The position numbers were made by a program, and so were the translations under genes. A DNA stretch of 32,667 nt from Ruminococcus sp. UBA1780 (lineage in GTDB: Bacteria; Bacillota; Clostridia; Oscillospirales; Ruminococcaceae), in contig DCGK01000112.1 in assembly GCA_002315235.1 (NCBI GenBank), positions 1,068-33,734 on the forward strand, in the 5' to 3' direction. The notes beneath the pieces are model-generated. The model was not told where the DNA came from. It ran no database searches and saw only the letters and a program-made list of their open reading frames with translations. Positions 15,865 to 24,954 of the stretch are shown in pieces (position 1 is the stretch's first letter; the number at the start of each line of letters is the position of its first letter).

Positions 15865-16698
15865 TTAAAGGAACATTTTGTTTATAAATCTGGCTGCACC
15901 GTCATGATCATTGTCATAATCGGTTGTGTATCTGCAGATGTTTTTTACTTCCTCGTCAGCGTTAAGCATTGCAATACTGAGTCCGGCTGTTTTCAGCATA
16001 CTGAGATCATTCTCGGTGTCTCCTATTGCAGCTGTTTCAGTAAGAGAGATACCAGTGATTTCTGAAAGGTATCTGATGCACTTGCCCTTGGTGGCTTCCT
16101 TTGAAGTTATTTCAATGTTGTTCGCACCGCCTGTAACGTATTCAAGACAGTCATATCCGGAGAGTATCTCACGGAGTCTGTCCCTGTTTTTGTATACGCT
16201 GTTTATTTTGCGGAAATTAACTGTAATTTTCTGAACTGAAGGATTTGTGCTGTAGTAAAAATCCCTTACGTCGCCGGTTATTACACGGCTGCTTCTGATA
16301 TATGCCTTTACAGGTTCAGATGCATCAACGTCTTCGAGAACATTCAGACTTCTCGGATCGGAATATGCATTTTCAAATGTGAAAAGATCAGCCATAACAT
16401 CAAGCTCCGGAAAAACCTCAAGAAGCTCCTTCATTACGCTGTCAGAAATACAGTTTTCCAGAAGCGGACGGTGTCCGGCAATGTCGTAAAGACCTGCCCC
16501 GTTTGAACATATTGCGTATTTTACGCCCTGTTCAAGGACGCTGACCGGAATTCCTCCGAGATGACGTCCTGTAACAGGAACTGTAACAATACCCTGTTCT
16601 GAAGCTTTTTTTACAGTCTGCAGTGAATAGTCACTGACTGTTTTATCAGATCTGAGAAGTGTTCCGTCAAGATCTGTACAGAGCATTTTTATCTTCAT
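15865..16698 (-). CDS. Cof-type HAD-superfamily phosphatase
   Basis: 277 residues. HAD motif I CTDLDGTL (nucleophile and acid aspartates), motif II in VPVTGRH, motif III lysine in the EATKGKCIRYL segment, motif IV GDTENDLSML; the cap between is the large type IIB form. Members dephosphorylate sugar phosphates, FMN or related small molecules; the substrate cannot be read from sequence. Its ATG overlaps the stop of the GH9 gene by four bases, so it is translated from the cellulase mRNA. That pairing would fit handling of a phosphorylated sugar, but this is inference. Confidence 0.9.
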   Translation of the reverse strand: MKIKMLCTDLDGTLLRSDKTVSDYSLQTVKKASEQGIVTVPVTGRHLGGIPVSVLEQGVKYAICSNGAGLYDIAGHRPLLENCISDSVMKELLEVFPELDVMADLFTFENAYSDPRSLNVLEDVDASEPVKAYIRSSRVITGDVRDFYYSTNPSVQKITVNFRKINSVYKNRDRLREILSGYDCLEYVTGGANNIEITSKEATKGKCIRYLSEITGISLTETAAIGDTENDLSMLKTAGLSIAMLNADEEVKNICRYTTDYDNDHDGAARFINKMFL

Positions 16699-19271
16699 TT
16701 TTCCGGCCCGATTACTGTTCCCGGCATTTTTGAGAGATATCTCTTGAAATGCGCAAGGTCTGTTATGCCTACTTCATCGTCGTATAAAACGTCAGCGGCC
16801 TTTTTCTGAGCTGCTGTAAGCTTTCTGTCACCGATAAGGAAGAGACTGAGTAATGAAAGGTCAGTGATATCAACCTTTTTGTCTCCGTTAATGTCGCCGT
16901 ACATTATATCAGCAGTGGATGTTTCAGGCATCTCTTCACCGTAAGGAACGCCGTAAACGAGTTCGTCCTCAAAGTATACAGGAATACGGAGTGTTTCACC
17001 GAATTCCTCGGAAAGTTCAAGACCTTCACGGCTGTAGTCATTTGTTGCATCCCAGTTGCTTTCGTATGTGTCATCCTGACCTACGAGAATACCGAACTGA
17101 AGATCACGCTTGCCGTGCCACAGTGTACCTGTCCAGTCAAGTTCAACATAGTAAATGTTATCCTTAAGGTGAATAGGCTGTGAAACCTTTGCACTTTCCT
17201 TCATATCAGTTGTTGACTGAACTTCGTCATAGTAAACTTCAGTTCTTACGTCATCTATTGACTGACCCACCTTAACAAGCTCGCTTATATCAAAATAGTA
17301 GCGTGCCTTGAGCTTTTCCGTGTAGAGATATTTCGGAGGGCTGATTGTGTCATTGTGAATACGTACTGTAATCTGTGATCTTTCAACATTTTCCTGTGTA
17401 ACATTACCTTCAATCCAGAATAATGTTTTTTCAGGTTCAGCAGGAGGAAAATCCTTGTCAGGTTTCATATCCTTTGTACCGTAATATTTGTAAAGAGCTG
17501 CAAGATCTCCGACGATTCCGGCATTGTAGTCAACGGCAACTTCGTTGTAAACGTAGTCCTTTGTGATGTCTCTGTGCCAGTCCTTGATGTCAGGACCGCC
17601 AACAAGAGCACCCCAGAGTGTATGTGTCTGGTCGAGCGGGTCATCCATGCTGAATGTTGTTGAGCCGTGAGCGGCACGGTGATGAGGATGACATGCTGAG
17701 TTTTCTGAATAGCCTACGATATAAGGACGGTTCATAGGATTTTTACCCATGATGTATTCCATCTGGTTTTCTGCCCAGTCAGTAAATCCTGTGTATTCCT
17801 CGCCGTCAGCAGCAGTTTCCTTTCTGTAGACAGCTGCACAAAGACCTGCTGCAGTATTGTAACGGCATGAACCGTATTCGTTAAGCATTGCAAATCCTGC
17901 AGGAGTGTATGCTATGTATGTTGTATCACCCTTGTCAACTTCCTTGATGTGCTGGTAATCCATGTTCCAGATTTCGTCAGCAAGGCCTGCACACTTGAGA
18001 TGAGGCTGTTTTGACCAGAATTCAAGATTCCATCTGAAAATAAACCAGTCACGTTCGTTGTCAGTTACAGGTGCGAGCTTGGCAAAAACGCCGCCCCACA
18101 CTGTATCCCAGCAGTGTACCCAGATGTTCTGCCATGTACTGCCGGTTGTTTCCATGATACGCTTTACATAGCCGGTGTACTTGTATCCGCCTGTTTCAGT
18201 AACTTCGGATGTGTCAACTGAAACAATGTGGTCAATGTATTCCTGCTTGCCTGTGATAATGTTAAGCCATACAGCAGCCCATGAAAGTTCATCATAGTCA
18301 TAGCTTGATGTATAGAAGCCGCCGTCGTATCCGAGACTGAGAACTTCATTGCTGTCTTCAGCTTCCTTATGTGTTTCACGTGCAAAATCATAAAGGGCAA
18401 TTGCCTTCTTAAGGCTTTCCTCAGCGTATTCAGGTTCTGTGTCCTTAAAGTTGAGGTAATTGATTGCAAGAGAAGCTGATGCACCTGCACACATATCTGA
18501 AGCTGGTGTATCAACAGTTGCAAAGTATGCAGGTCTTGCAAAGTTAAGGAGCATCTTTGTATCCTGAAGTTCAGGCGGACACCAGTAGTTGTGGTCGTTG
18601 TTACCTTCACCGACCTGGTAGCAGAACGCTATAAGCTTGCCGTCTTCATCAAGATAAGTACCCTTCATATAGAAGTCGTTGAACCAGTGAAGGATGTCTT
18701 CAATGTGTTCCTGATTGCCTGTATCCTTGTATGCATCTCTGAATTCGTAGTAGCCCCATCCGAGAGTGGATGCTGCGTATGTACCCGGAAGTCCGAATTT
18801 TACGTGGTCTCCGGCATCGTGCATACCGCCGCCGCAGTCGATATATCCGTCACCGTCCGGATCAAGGATGTCCTTGTATTTGTCGATAAATTTCTGTGAG
18901 AGATTTGTTCCGTACTTTGCGTCAGCACCTTCAAGGTCTGCCGGCTTGAGAGGAATGTGGTAGTCCTCAGTATGGCAGTCACCACGCCATTCAAGCTTCT
19001 TGTTTTTCTTTCCGGTTTCCGGATCCTTGTCGTATCCGCACATTTCTGCATCGTAGAAGTAGAGAACGTACTGGAGAGCCCTGGCGAAATTAACCTCAAC
19101 GTCATCGTAGCTGAACGAATCAGGATCAGGGAATTTAATTTCATCCTCGTAAATCTCAGGTGGCTTTTCGCCCGCTGTTGCAGAAACAAATCCCGGTGCT
19201 GCAATACTGCTCATTACAGCGAGACTGAGTGTTCCTGCCAGAAAACGTCTCCACAGTTTTTTGTTTTTCAT
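16695..19271 (-). CDS. Cellulosomal GH9 endoglucanase with CBM3c and dockerin
   Basis: 858 residues. Signal peptide at about 1-34 (MKNKKLWRRF, hydrophobic core, SATAG). GH9 domain about 56-600: catalytic D152 and D155 (GMHDAGDH), HHRAAH, and acid E577 (YNEVAVDYNAG). About 604-770 fits a family 3c CBM, the form that feeds single chains to processive GH9 endoglucanases. The dockerin lies at about 790-850 (YGDINGDKKVDITDLSLLSL, second loop weaker: YDDEVGITDLAHF). It is secreted and docked on a scaffoldin to degrade cellulose. Start ATG 19271; a TTG four codons earlier touches the ribosome site AGAAAGG. Its own leader carries a cre-like site and two hairpins. Confidence 0.95.
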   Translation of the reverse strand: MKNKKLWRRFLAGTLSLAVMSSIAAPGFVSATAGEKPPEIYEDEIKFPDPDSFSYDDVEVNFARALQYVLYFYDAEMCGYDKDPETGKKNKKLEWRGDCHTEDYHIPLKPADLEGADAKYGTNLSQKFIDKYKDILDPDGDGYIDCGGGMHDAGDHVKFGLPGTYAASTLGWGYYEFRDAYKDTGNQEHIEDILHWFNDFYMKGTYLDEDGKLIAFCYQVGEGNNDHNYWCPPELQDTKMLLNFARPAYFATVDTPASDMCAGASASLAINYLNFKDTEPEYAEESLKKAIALYDFARETHKEAEDSNEVLSLGYDGGFYTSSYDYDELSWAAVWLNIITGKQEYIDHIVSVDTSEVTETGGYKYTGYVKRIMETTGSTWQNIWVHCWDTVWGGVFAKLAPVTDNERDWFIFRWNLEFWSKQPHLKCAGLADEIWNMDYQHIKEVDKGDTTYIAYTPAGFAMLNEYGSCRYNTAAGLCAAVYRKETAADGEEYTGFTDWAENQMEYIMGKNPMNRPYIVGYSENSACHPHHRAAHGSTTFSMDDPLDQTHTLWGALVGGPDIKDWHRDITKDYVYNEVAVDYNAGIVGDLAALYKYYGTKDMKPDKDFPPAEPEKTLFWIEGNVTQENVERSQITVRIHNDTISPPKYLYTEKLKARYYFDISELVKVGQSIDDVRTEVYYDEVQSTTDMKESAKVSQPIHLKDNIYYVELDWTGTLWHGKRDLQFGILVGQDDTYESNWDATNDYSREGLELSEEFGETLRIPVYFEDELVYGVPYGEEMPETSTADIMYGDINGDKKVDITDLSLLSLFLIGDRKLTAAQKKAADVLYDDEVGITDLAHFKRYLSKMPGTVIGPEK

Positions 19272-19317
19272 GCTGGAAATCAACCTTTCTCGATATTGTT
19301 AGTCATTTATGCCGATT

Positions 19318-19378
19318 ACAGGCGAAAAAATGCTGTTCCGCCTGTTCTGAACCTGCGCTGTCTGTGGTAGTGACAGCG
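19318..19378 (-). other. Two tandem hairpins in the GH9 5' leader
   Basis: Two perfect 7-bp stems: CGCTGTC (19356-19362) with GACAGCG (19372-19378), 9-base loop; and ACAGGCG (19318-19324) with CGCCTGT (19339-19345), 14-base loop. Both lie between the promoter and the start codon. No T-run follows, so they are not plain terminators; mRNA stabilisation or a control element is possible. Confidence 0.6.
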
Positions 19379-19380
19379 GA

Positions 19381-19394
19381 TGTAATCATTTACA
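19381..19394 (-). promoter_or_regulatory. cre-like catabolite operator of the GH9 gene
   Basis: On the minus strand TGTAAATGATTACA. Compared with the Bacillota cre consensus TGWAANCGNTNWCA, 13 of 14 positions agree (C to T in the centre). It begins about nine bases past the -10, a classical roadblock or repression position for CcpA or another LacI-family regulator. Confidence 0.6.
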
Positions 19395-19402
19395 CCGTAA
19401 CC

Positions 19403-19431
19403 ATTATACTACATATAAATATAGTATGCAA
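19403..19431 (-). promoter_or_regulatory. Promoter of the GH9-HAD operon
   Basis: Minus strand TTGCAT (19426-19431), 17 bases, TATAAT (19403-19408). It gives a leader of about 125 bases. Confidence 0.6.
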
Positions 19432-19496
19432 CTTAAATTCAGTTAAATATAGTAAAATAATAACCGTAATTTGCCCTGCACATCCGCTAACACAAT

Positions 19497-20975
19497 TCAT
19501 TTGTCGTTTACTATAATATAATTCTCAACAGTATTGATAACTGTGGTTATTACCTTAAGGCGCGCATACAGCTTATCGTTTGCTTCAATAATATGCCACG
19601 GAGCAAAATTTGTTGATGTTCTGGCTATCATTTCGTCCACTGCTTCTTCATACTGATGCCATTTTTCTCTGTTTCTCCAGTCCTCGTCAGTTATTTTCCA
19701 CTGCTTGTCCGGATTGTTCTGTCTGTCCTCAAATCTTCTCAGCTGTTCGTCACTGTCTATCTGCAGCCAGAATTTGATAATAACTGCACCGGATGATGTA
19801 AGTTCATATTCAAACTCATTGATTTCACTGAAAGCGGCTTCACATCTTGCCGGGTCAGTGAATCCTTCTATTTTTTCTACCATTACGCGTCCGTACCATG
19901 TTCTGTCAAATATTGTGATATGACCTTTTTTCGGTACTCTGTTCCAGAAACGCCAGAGATAATGATGGTTAAGCTCTGTTCTGTCAGGAGCGGACACAGG
20001 AACTGCCTCATATCCACGCGGATCAAGGGCTGATGAGATACGTTTTATTGCACCGCCTTTTCCTGCAGCATCCCATCCTTCAAAGCAGAGTATGAGCGGA
20101 ATTCCCTTTCTGTAAAGAATGCTGTGAAGTTCCGAAAGCTTTTTCTGGTATTTTTTCAGAAGGGCAGGGTAACGTTCAGGAGAGATTACCTTTCCGCTGA
20201 GTTCAGTTTCAGACAGACGAGGCATATCATTCAGGCTGAATCCGGATGAACTGCTTACGGTGATTATCCCTGAGGCAATGGAATCATTTATTTTTCCTGT
20301 TACAGTACTGAATACAGCATATTTGGTGAATGCACGCTTCTGAGCGTTTATAACAGTCCATCGTGAAAACGGAAAATCCGTAATCGAAAGAATATCGTCA
20401 AATGTTTTGTAGTATTTGTCATAGTTTCTGTTCTGAAATCTGTCGCTTTCAGTTACACGCCATTTTGTGTTCCTGTTTTCACTGAGCTTTTTCATTCTTT
20501 TTTTCTGCTCGCTGCTGCTTATCTGAAGAAACAGCTTGATTATTATATATCCGTCATCTGTAAGCTGACGTTCAAAGTTCCTTATTGATATAATCCTGCG
20601 GTCATATTCCTCTTCAGTGATTCTGCCTTCAAGGAAGGAACAGGCAAGTTCGGAATACCAGCTTTTGTTCATCACTGAAATTCTGCCTTTTTCCGGTATA
20701 GTGCTCCAGTGACGCTTCATAAACGGATATTTCTTTTCTTCTGAGTTTGCTTCCTCTGTGGAATAAACCTTAAAAAATCTCGGGTCAAGATATTTTATCA
20801 GAGAGGCAGCAGCACTGCCCTTGCCGGAGGCTTCCCATCCTTCTATCACTATGATGACAGGACGTCCGGACTCTTTGATGCGAAGCTGAAGTACGGAAAG
20901 CTGTTCGCTCAGCTGCTTTGACATTTCCTGAAGTACTTCTTTTTTTTCTGATGAAGATATAGCTTTTTCCAGCAT
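19497..20975 (-). CDS. pap: Polyphosphate:AMP phosphotransferase, two-domain PPK2 family
   Basis: 492 residues made of two PPK2 units. The C-terminal unit has the intact Walker A GWDAAGKGG (about 300-308) and Walker B/lid FDRTWYGR. The N-terminal unit has GWEASGKGS (46-54), but the Walker B aspartate-arginine pair reads NKSWYSE. In the known two-domain (class II) enzymes the C-terminal unit is the active one and AMP is phosphorylated by polyphosphate, so the same split is likely here. Cytoplasmic. Start ATG 20975 has a near-perfect AAGGAGGAATT; the frame is open upstream but without a ribosome site. Single gene with its own promoter. The symbol follows the family name. Confidence 0.88.
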   Translation of the reverse strand: MLEKAISSSEKKEVLQEMSKQLSEQLSVLQLRIKESGRPVIIVIEGWEASGKGSAAASLIKYLDPRFFKVYSTEEANSEEKKYPFMKRHWSTIPEKGRISVMNKSWYSELACSFLEGRITEEEYDRRIISIRNFERQLTDDGYIIIKLFLQISSSEQKKRMKKLSENRNTKWRVTESDRFQNRNYDKYYKTFDDILSITDFPFSRWTVINAQKRAFTKYAVFSTVTGKINDSIASGIITVSSSSGFSLNDMPRLSETELSGKVISPERYPALLKKYQKKLSELHSILYRKGIPLILCFEGWDAAGKGGAIKRISSALDPRGYEAVPVSAPDRTELNHHYLWRFWNRVPKKGHITIFDRTWYGRVMVEKIEGFTDPARCEAAFSEINEFEYELTSSGAVIIKFWLQIDSDEQLRRFEDRQNNPDKQWKITDEDWRNREKWHQYEEAVDEMIARTSTNFAPWHIIEANDKLYARLKVITTVINTVENYIIVNDK

Positions 20976-21036
20976 AAACAATTCCTCCTTTTGAATCAGA
21001 ATAGTGTATTTGAACAAAAATATTCACCATACTATT

Positions 21037-21065
21037 ATTTTATCATATATCATAACTACTTTCAA
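21037..21065 (-). promoter_or_regulatory. Promoter of the polyphosphate phosphotransferase gene
   Basis: Minus strand TTGAAA (21060-21065), 17 bases, TAAAAT (21037-21042). Confidence 0.65.
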
Positions 21066-21084
21066 GTGCCTGCCTGCTATATGC

Positions 21085-21113
21085 TTTACAAAATATTTAT
21101 TATATGATATAAT
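21085..21113 (+). promoter_or_regulatory. Promoter of the Wzz-like gene
   Basis: TTTACA (21085-21090), 17 bases, TATAAT (21108-21113), about 78 bases before the start codon; divergent from the promoter at 21037-21065. Confidence 0.7.
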
Positions 21114-21191
21114 AAAACGTGTTCTGCATTTTGCAGATAAGAAAAAATTCTATATTTTCAGTTATAGTTTATGATAATTAATGGAGGAAAA

Positions 21192-22721
21192 ATGGAAGAG
21201 AATGTTATTAGCGCGCCTGGTGCTGCTCTGAAGGAAAAACTCAGACACAAGGAAGGCCAGTTCAAGGTATCAGTTAAGGATATATTCAGATATCTGAAAA
21301 AGCTCTGTGCAGTATGGCTTGCAGTTTCAGTAGTGGTTTCACTTGTTGTTGTTTCCGTTACGGCTGTAGTCAAGCAGGATTCATACAGAAAGCTTACATC
21401 ACTCATCAGTTTTACTTATGACGGCGTTGAAAAGGGACTTGACCCTAACGGTAACAAGTTCTACGTTAATACTATCAAGAGCGAGGAAATTATCACTGAA
21501 GTTCTTGCTGAAATGAACATTCCTGAAGACAGATGTGATGTAATCAGAAGAAACATCACATTTGAAGGTGTTATTCCTGAAGATGCAATCAAGAGAATCA
21601 CTACCTACAACAATGTTTTCAAGAGTGCCGGAGATGTAAGCTCATCTATTAAGGTTTCAGATTCTACCTACTATCCGACACAGTACAGAGTTCATTTTGA
21701 CTATGCTTCAACGGAACTCAGTGATACTGAGGCTGCTGAATTCATCAACAAAATGCTCGACTGCTACAGTCAGCACTTCTTTGATGCATACGGATTCAAC
21801 AAGTCACTTGGCAATACACTTAACGCTTTTGATTATCATGTTTATGACTATTCAGAAGTAATTGACGTGTTTGATTCAACTCTTTCAAAACTGTCCACAT
21901 ATATTACACAGGTGTCAAGCACAGATACAACAAGATTCCGTTCAAAGGAAACAGGCTATACTTTCTCAGATATTACTGAAGCAATTGATACTCTCAGAAA
22001 GATTGACCTTTCAACAATCGATTCGTATGTAACAATCAACTCAGTAACCAAGGACAAGGAAACACTTCTTACATATTATCTTTACCGTACAGAAGAACTT
22101 CAGAGAAAGCTTTCTGTTTATAATGACACCCTTGCTTCTGTAAATGATTCAATTGCCAGCTACAGAAAGGACAAGGTAATGTACTTTGGAGACGGTAAGG
22201 AGAAGGAAGGCGGCATAACAGCTTCTCTTACTTCAAAGGAATACGATGACCTCTTCAAAAAGAAACAGCAGATTCAGGATGACCTTTCAACAACTGTTCA
22301 GCAGATTAATCTTTACAACAAGAGAATAGAGAGACTCAATGCATCAACCCAGGCAAATTCAACATCGAAGAAAGCCAAGGTTGAGGAAGAGATAGCAGCT
22401 CTTAATGACAACATAAATGATATCATCGATGCAGCAGGAAGAACAACGGATGACTACTACAGAACAATAGTTTTCCCTAAGGCCTACAATGTCCTTACTC
22501 CTGCTTCAGCTTCAACATTCGGTGTTATCAAGCACGCTGTAAAGGATTCACTTTTCTCTGTTCTTATTATAGATGCAGTTATTCTTGTTATTTACATTGC
22601 TTCTGCACTTATTCTTGCAGTAAGAAGAGAAATTGTATTTCTTTACGGTCCGGAAGCGGTAAAGAAAGCTAAGAAGGAAAAGCACACCAAACACAGCAAG
22701 TCTGAAAAGGAAAGCAAGTAA
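21192..22721 (+). CDS. Two-TM protein with Wzz/YveK-like layout, uncharacterised
   Basis: 509 residues. TM1 at about 39-60, a roughly 390-residue extracytoplasmic part rich in long helices and coiled coil (about 300-420), then TM2 at about 452-476 and a short, very basic tail (KKAKKEKHTKHSKSEKESK). This is the topology of polysaccharide co-polymerase/chain-length proteins (Wzz, YveK), and a proline-containing stretch (PKAYNVLTPASAS) precedes TM2 as in that family. No glycosyltransferase or tyrosine kinase is adjacent, and the gene stands alone between a promoter and a terminator, so its role is open. ATG 21192 follows GGAGG; an upstream in-frame ATG lacks a site. Confidence 0.65.
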   Translation: MEENVISAPGAALKEKLRHKEGQFKVSVKDIFRYLKKLCAVWLAVSVVVSLVVVSVTAVVKQDSYRKLTSLISFTYDGVEKGLDPNGNKFYVNTIKSEEIITEVLAEMNIPEDRCDVIRRNITFEGVIPEDAIKRITTYNNVFKSAGDVSSSIKVSDSTYYPTQYRVHFDYASTELSDTEAAEFINKMLDCYSQHFFDAYGFNKSLGNTLNAFDYHVYDYSEVIDVFDSTLSKLSTYITQVSSTDTTRFRSKETGYTFSDITEAIDTLRKIDLSTIDSYVTINSVTKDKETLLTYYLYRTEELQRKLSVYNDTLASVNDSIASYRKDKVMYFGDGKEKEGGITASLTSKEYDDLFKKKQQIQDDLSTTVQQINLYNKRIERLNASTQANSTSKKAKVEEEIAALNDNINDIIDAAGRTTDDYYRTIVFPKAYNVLTPASASTFGVIKHAVKDSLFSVLIIDAVILVIYIASALILAVRREIVFLYGPEAVKKAKKEKHTKHSKSEKESK

Positions 22722-22732
22722 TCTTAGTATAC

Positions 22733-22768
22733 AGTGAGCGTCAGATTCGTTCTGACGCTCACTTTTTT
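22733..22768 (+). terminator. Intrinsic terminator after the Wzz-like gene
   Basis: A perfect 13-bp stem AGTGAGCGTCAGA / TCTGACGCTCACT with a 5-base loop and six T. A closely related but imperfect hairpin occurs at 27442-27478. Confidence 0.95.
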
Positions 22769-22769
22769 C

Positions 22770-22798
22770 TTTACTTTAAACAGTTATTATGATATAAT
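22770..22798 (+). promoter_or_regulatory. Promoter of the lepA operon
   Basis: TTTACT (22770-22775), 17 bases, TATAAT (22793-22798), directly after the preceding terminator. Confidence 0.65.
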
Positions 22799-22831
22799 GT
22801 AACTAATAATGAAAAAACGGAGGGAACTTTT

Positions 22832-24634
22832 TTGGCTAGTAACAAAATAAGAAATTTCTGCATAATTGCACATATAGATCACGGAAAGTCAACACTCGCT
22901 GACAGAATTCTTGAAAAAACAAAGACTGTTGCAGAGAGAGACATGGAAGAGCAGCTCCTTGATAATATGGATATTGAACGTGAAAGAGGAATCACTATCA
23001 AGGCGAGAGCTGTAAGACTCATTTATAAGGCTGAAGACGGTGAGGAGTACACATTCAATCTTATAGACACACCTGGTCATGTTGACTTTAACTATGAGGT
23101 TTCAAGATCACTTGCTGCCTGTGAAGGTGCAATTCTTGTTGTTGATGCTTCGCAGGGAATTGAAGCACAGACACTTGCCAATACATATCTTGCTATTGAG
23201 CATGACCTTGAAGTTGTTCCTGTTGTAAACAAAATTGATCTCCCGTCCGCTGATCCGGAACGTGTATGCGGCGAAGTTGAAAATATCATCGGTATACCGG
23301 CAATGGATGCTCCGCGTATATCTGCAAAAATGGGCATTAATATCGAATCAGTACTTGAAAAGATTGTAAAGGAAGTTCCTCCTCCGAAGGGAGATCCTGA
23401 TGCTCCGCTTAAGGCTCTTATTTTTGACAGCTACTATGATTCATACAAGGGCGTTATCATTTACGTAAGAATCAAGGAAGGCACAGTCAGAACAGGAGAC
23501 AAAATCAGACTTATGGCTACGGGTGCTGAGTTTACTGTAGTTGAAGCAGGATTTATGGATGCGACAAATCATATTAACAAGAACTTCCTTGAAGCAGGTG
23601 AGGTTGGATACATCGCTGCTTCAATCAAGAATATCGGAGACACTCAGGTTGGTGATACGGTAACACTGAGTGAATGTCCGTGCGATGAACCTCTTCCGGG
23701 ATACCGTAAGGTTAATCCTATGGTGTTCTCGGGTATTTATCCAGCTGACGGAGCCAAGTACGTTGATCTCAGGGAAGCACTTGAAAAGCTTCAGCTGAAT
23801 GATGCGTCACTTTCATTTGAACCGGAAACATCAATTGCACTCGGATTCGGATTCAGATGCGGATTCCTCGGACTTCTTCACATGGAGATTATCCAGGAAA
23901 GACTTGAAAGAGAATATAATCTTGATCTTATCACAACAGCCCCTTCAGTTATTTTCAAGATAAATCTTACCAACGGTGAAACAGTATACATCGACAATCC
24001 TACCAACTACCCTGATGCAGCTGTTATTCAGAGTGCTGAGGAGCCGATGGTTAAGGCGGAGATACTGGCACCTTCAGAGTTTGTAGGAAATATTATGGAA
24101 CTCTGTCAGAACAGAAGAGGCGTGTTTAAAACAATGGATTACCTTGACGACACAAGAGTAAACATTCATTATGAGCTTCCGCTTAACGAAATCGTATATG
24201 ATTTCTTTGATGCGCTCAAGTCACGTACAAGAGGATATGCATCGTTTGACTATGAGCTTATCGGTTATGCTCCTTCAAAACTTGTAAAGCTTGACATACT
24301 TCTTAACGGTGACAACGTGGATGCACTTTCATTTATTGTACATGCGGACAGTGCGTATACACGTGCCAGAAAAATGGTTGAAAAACTCAAGGACAATATT
24401 CCGAGACAGCTCTTTGAAGTTCCTGTTCAGGCTGCAATCGGCGGCAAAATAATTGCACGCGAAACCATCAAGGCAATGCGAAAGGACGTTCTTGCAAAAT
24501 GCTACGGCGGTGATATTACCCGTAAGAAGAAGCTCCTTGAGAAGCAGAAGGAAGGAAAGAAGAGAATGCGCAGCCTTGGTACAGTAGAAGTACCTCAGGA
24601 AGCATTTATGAGTGTTCTTAAACTTGACGAATAA
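22832..24634 (+). CDS. lepA: Elongation factor 4 (LepA), ribosomal back-translocase GTPase
   Basis: 600 residues, normal length. G1 AHIDHGKST at about 13-21, G2/effector RERGITIKA, G3 DTPGH, G4 NKID, then EF-G-like domains and the LepA-specific C-terminal domain (KAMRKDVLAKCYGGDITRKK). It acts on stalled ribosomes or during initiation and biogenesis. TTG start 22832 with GGAGGG seven bases upstream; the first residues ASNKIRNFCIIAHIDHGK agree with the family. First of three closely spaced genes ending with hemW, the common Bacillota order. Confidence 0.98.
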   Translation: MASNKIRNFCIIAHIDHGKSTLADRILEKTKTVAERDMEEQLLDNMDIERERGITIKARAVRLIYKAEDGEEYTFNLIDTPGHVDFNYEVSRSLAACEGAILVVDASQGIEAQTLANTYLAIEHDLEVVPVVNKIDLPSADPERVCGEVENIIGIPAMDAPRISAKMGINIESVLEKIVKEVPPPKGDPDAPLKALIFDSYYDSYKGVIIYVRIKEGTVRTGDKIRLMATGAEFTVVEAGFMDATNHINKNFLEAGEVGYIAASIKNIGDTQVGDTVTLSECPCDEPLPGYRKVNPMVFSGIYPADGAKYVDLREALEKLQLNDASLSFEPETSIALGFGFRCGFLGLLHMEIIQERLEREYNLDLITTAPSVIFKINLTNGETVYIDNPTNYPDAAVIQSAEEPMVKAEILAPSEFVGNIMELCQNRRGVFKTMDYLDDTRVNIHYELPLNEIVYDFFDALKSRTRGYASFDYELIGYAPSKLVKLDILLNGDNVDALSFIVHADSAYTRARKMVEKLKDNIPRQLFEVPVQAAIGGKIIARETIKAMRKDVLAKCYGGDITRKKKLLEKQKEGKKRMRSLGTVEVPQEAFMSVLKLDE

Positions 24635-24645
24635 GGAGAATAGCC

Positions 24646-24954
24646 ATGCCGAAATATACATGTCCCTACTGCGGAAACAAATCTTTCTCCCTTGTACTGA
24701 AGCTTCGTACAGGCGGAATGACTTCCAGAGGAACAGCCTGTCCTGACTGCGGGAAGCATGCAGTTCACGGATGGGGAGCTACAGCAGCTGATACAGTAAT
24801 CATGGCTGCAGCTTTCATATATATACTTGTTAATTATCATACAATACAGATTACATTTGCAGCAGTTCTTGTTATTCTCGCATTTGTGCTGAGCAGAGTA
24901 GTGAATGCGCTGTTTTTCAGACTTGCGGAAAATAACAGACGTGATATCATATGA
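24646..24954 (+). CDS. Small zinc-ribbon membrane protein
   Basis: 102 residues. The N-terminus has two CxxC knuckles (CPYC at 6-9, CPDC at about 32-35), a probable zinc ribbon in the cytoplasm, followed by two TM helices at about 49-64 and 69-90. I do not know its function. AAGGAG precedes ATG 24646, and its stop overlaps the hemW start by four bases, so the two are translationally coupled. Confidence 0.75.
   Translation: MPKYTCPYCGNKSFSLVLKLRTGGMTSRGTACPDCGKHAVHGWGATAADTVIMAAAFIYILVNYHTIQITFAAVLVILAFVLSRVVNALFFRLAENNRRDII

Noticed and set aside
18164..18610. Minus-strand frame inside the GH9 gene in another phase
   Set aside because: Low-complexity Thr/Leu composition typical of a shifted frame within a real gene.
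19272..19283. TTG start four codons upstream for the GH9 gene
   Set aside because: It directly abuts the ribosome site, while ATG 19271 gives a typical Lys/Arg-rich signal peptide start.
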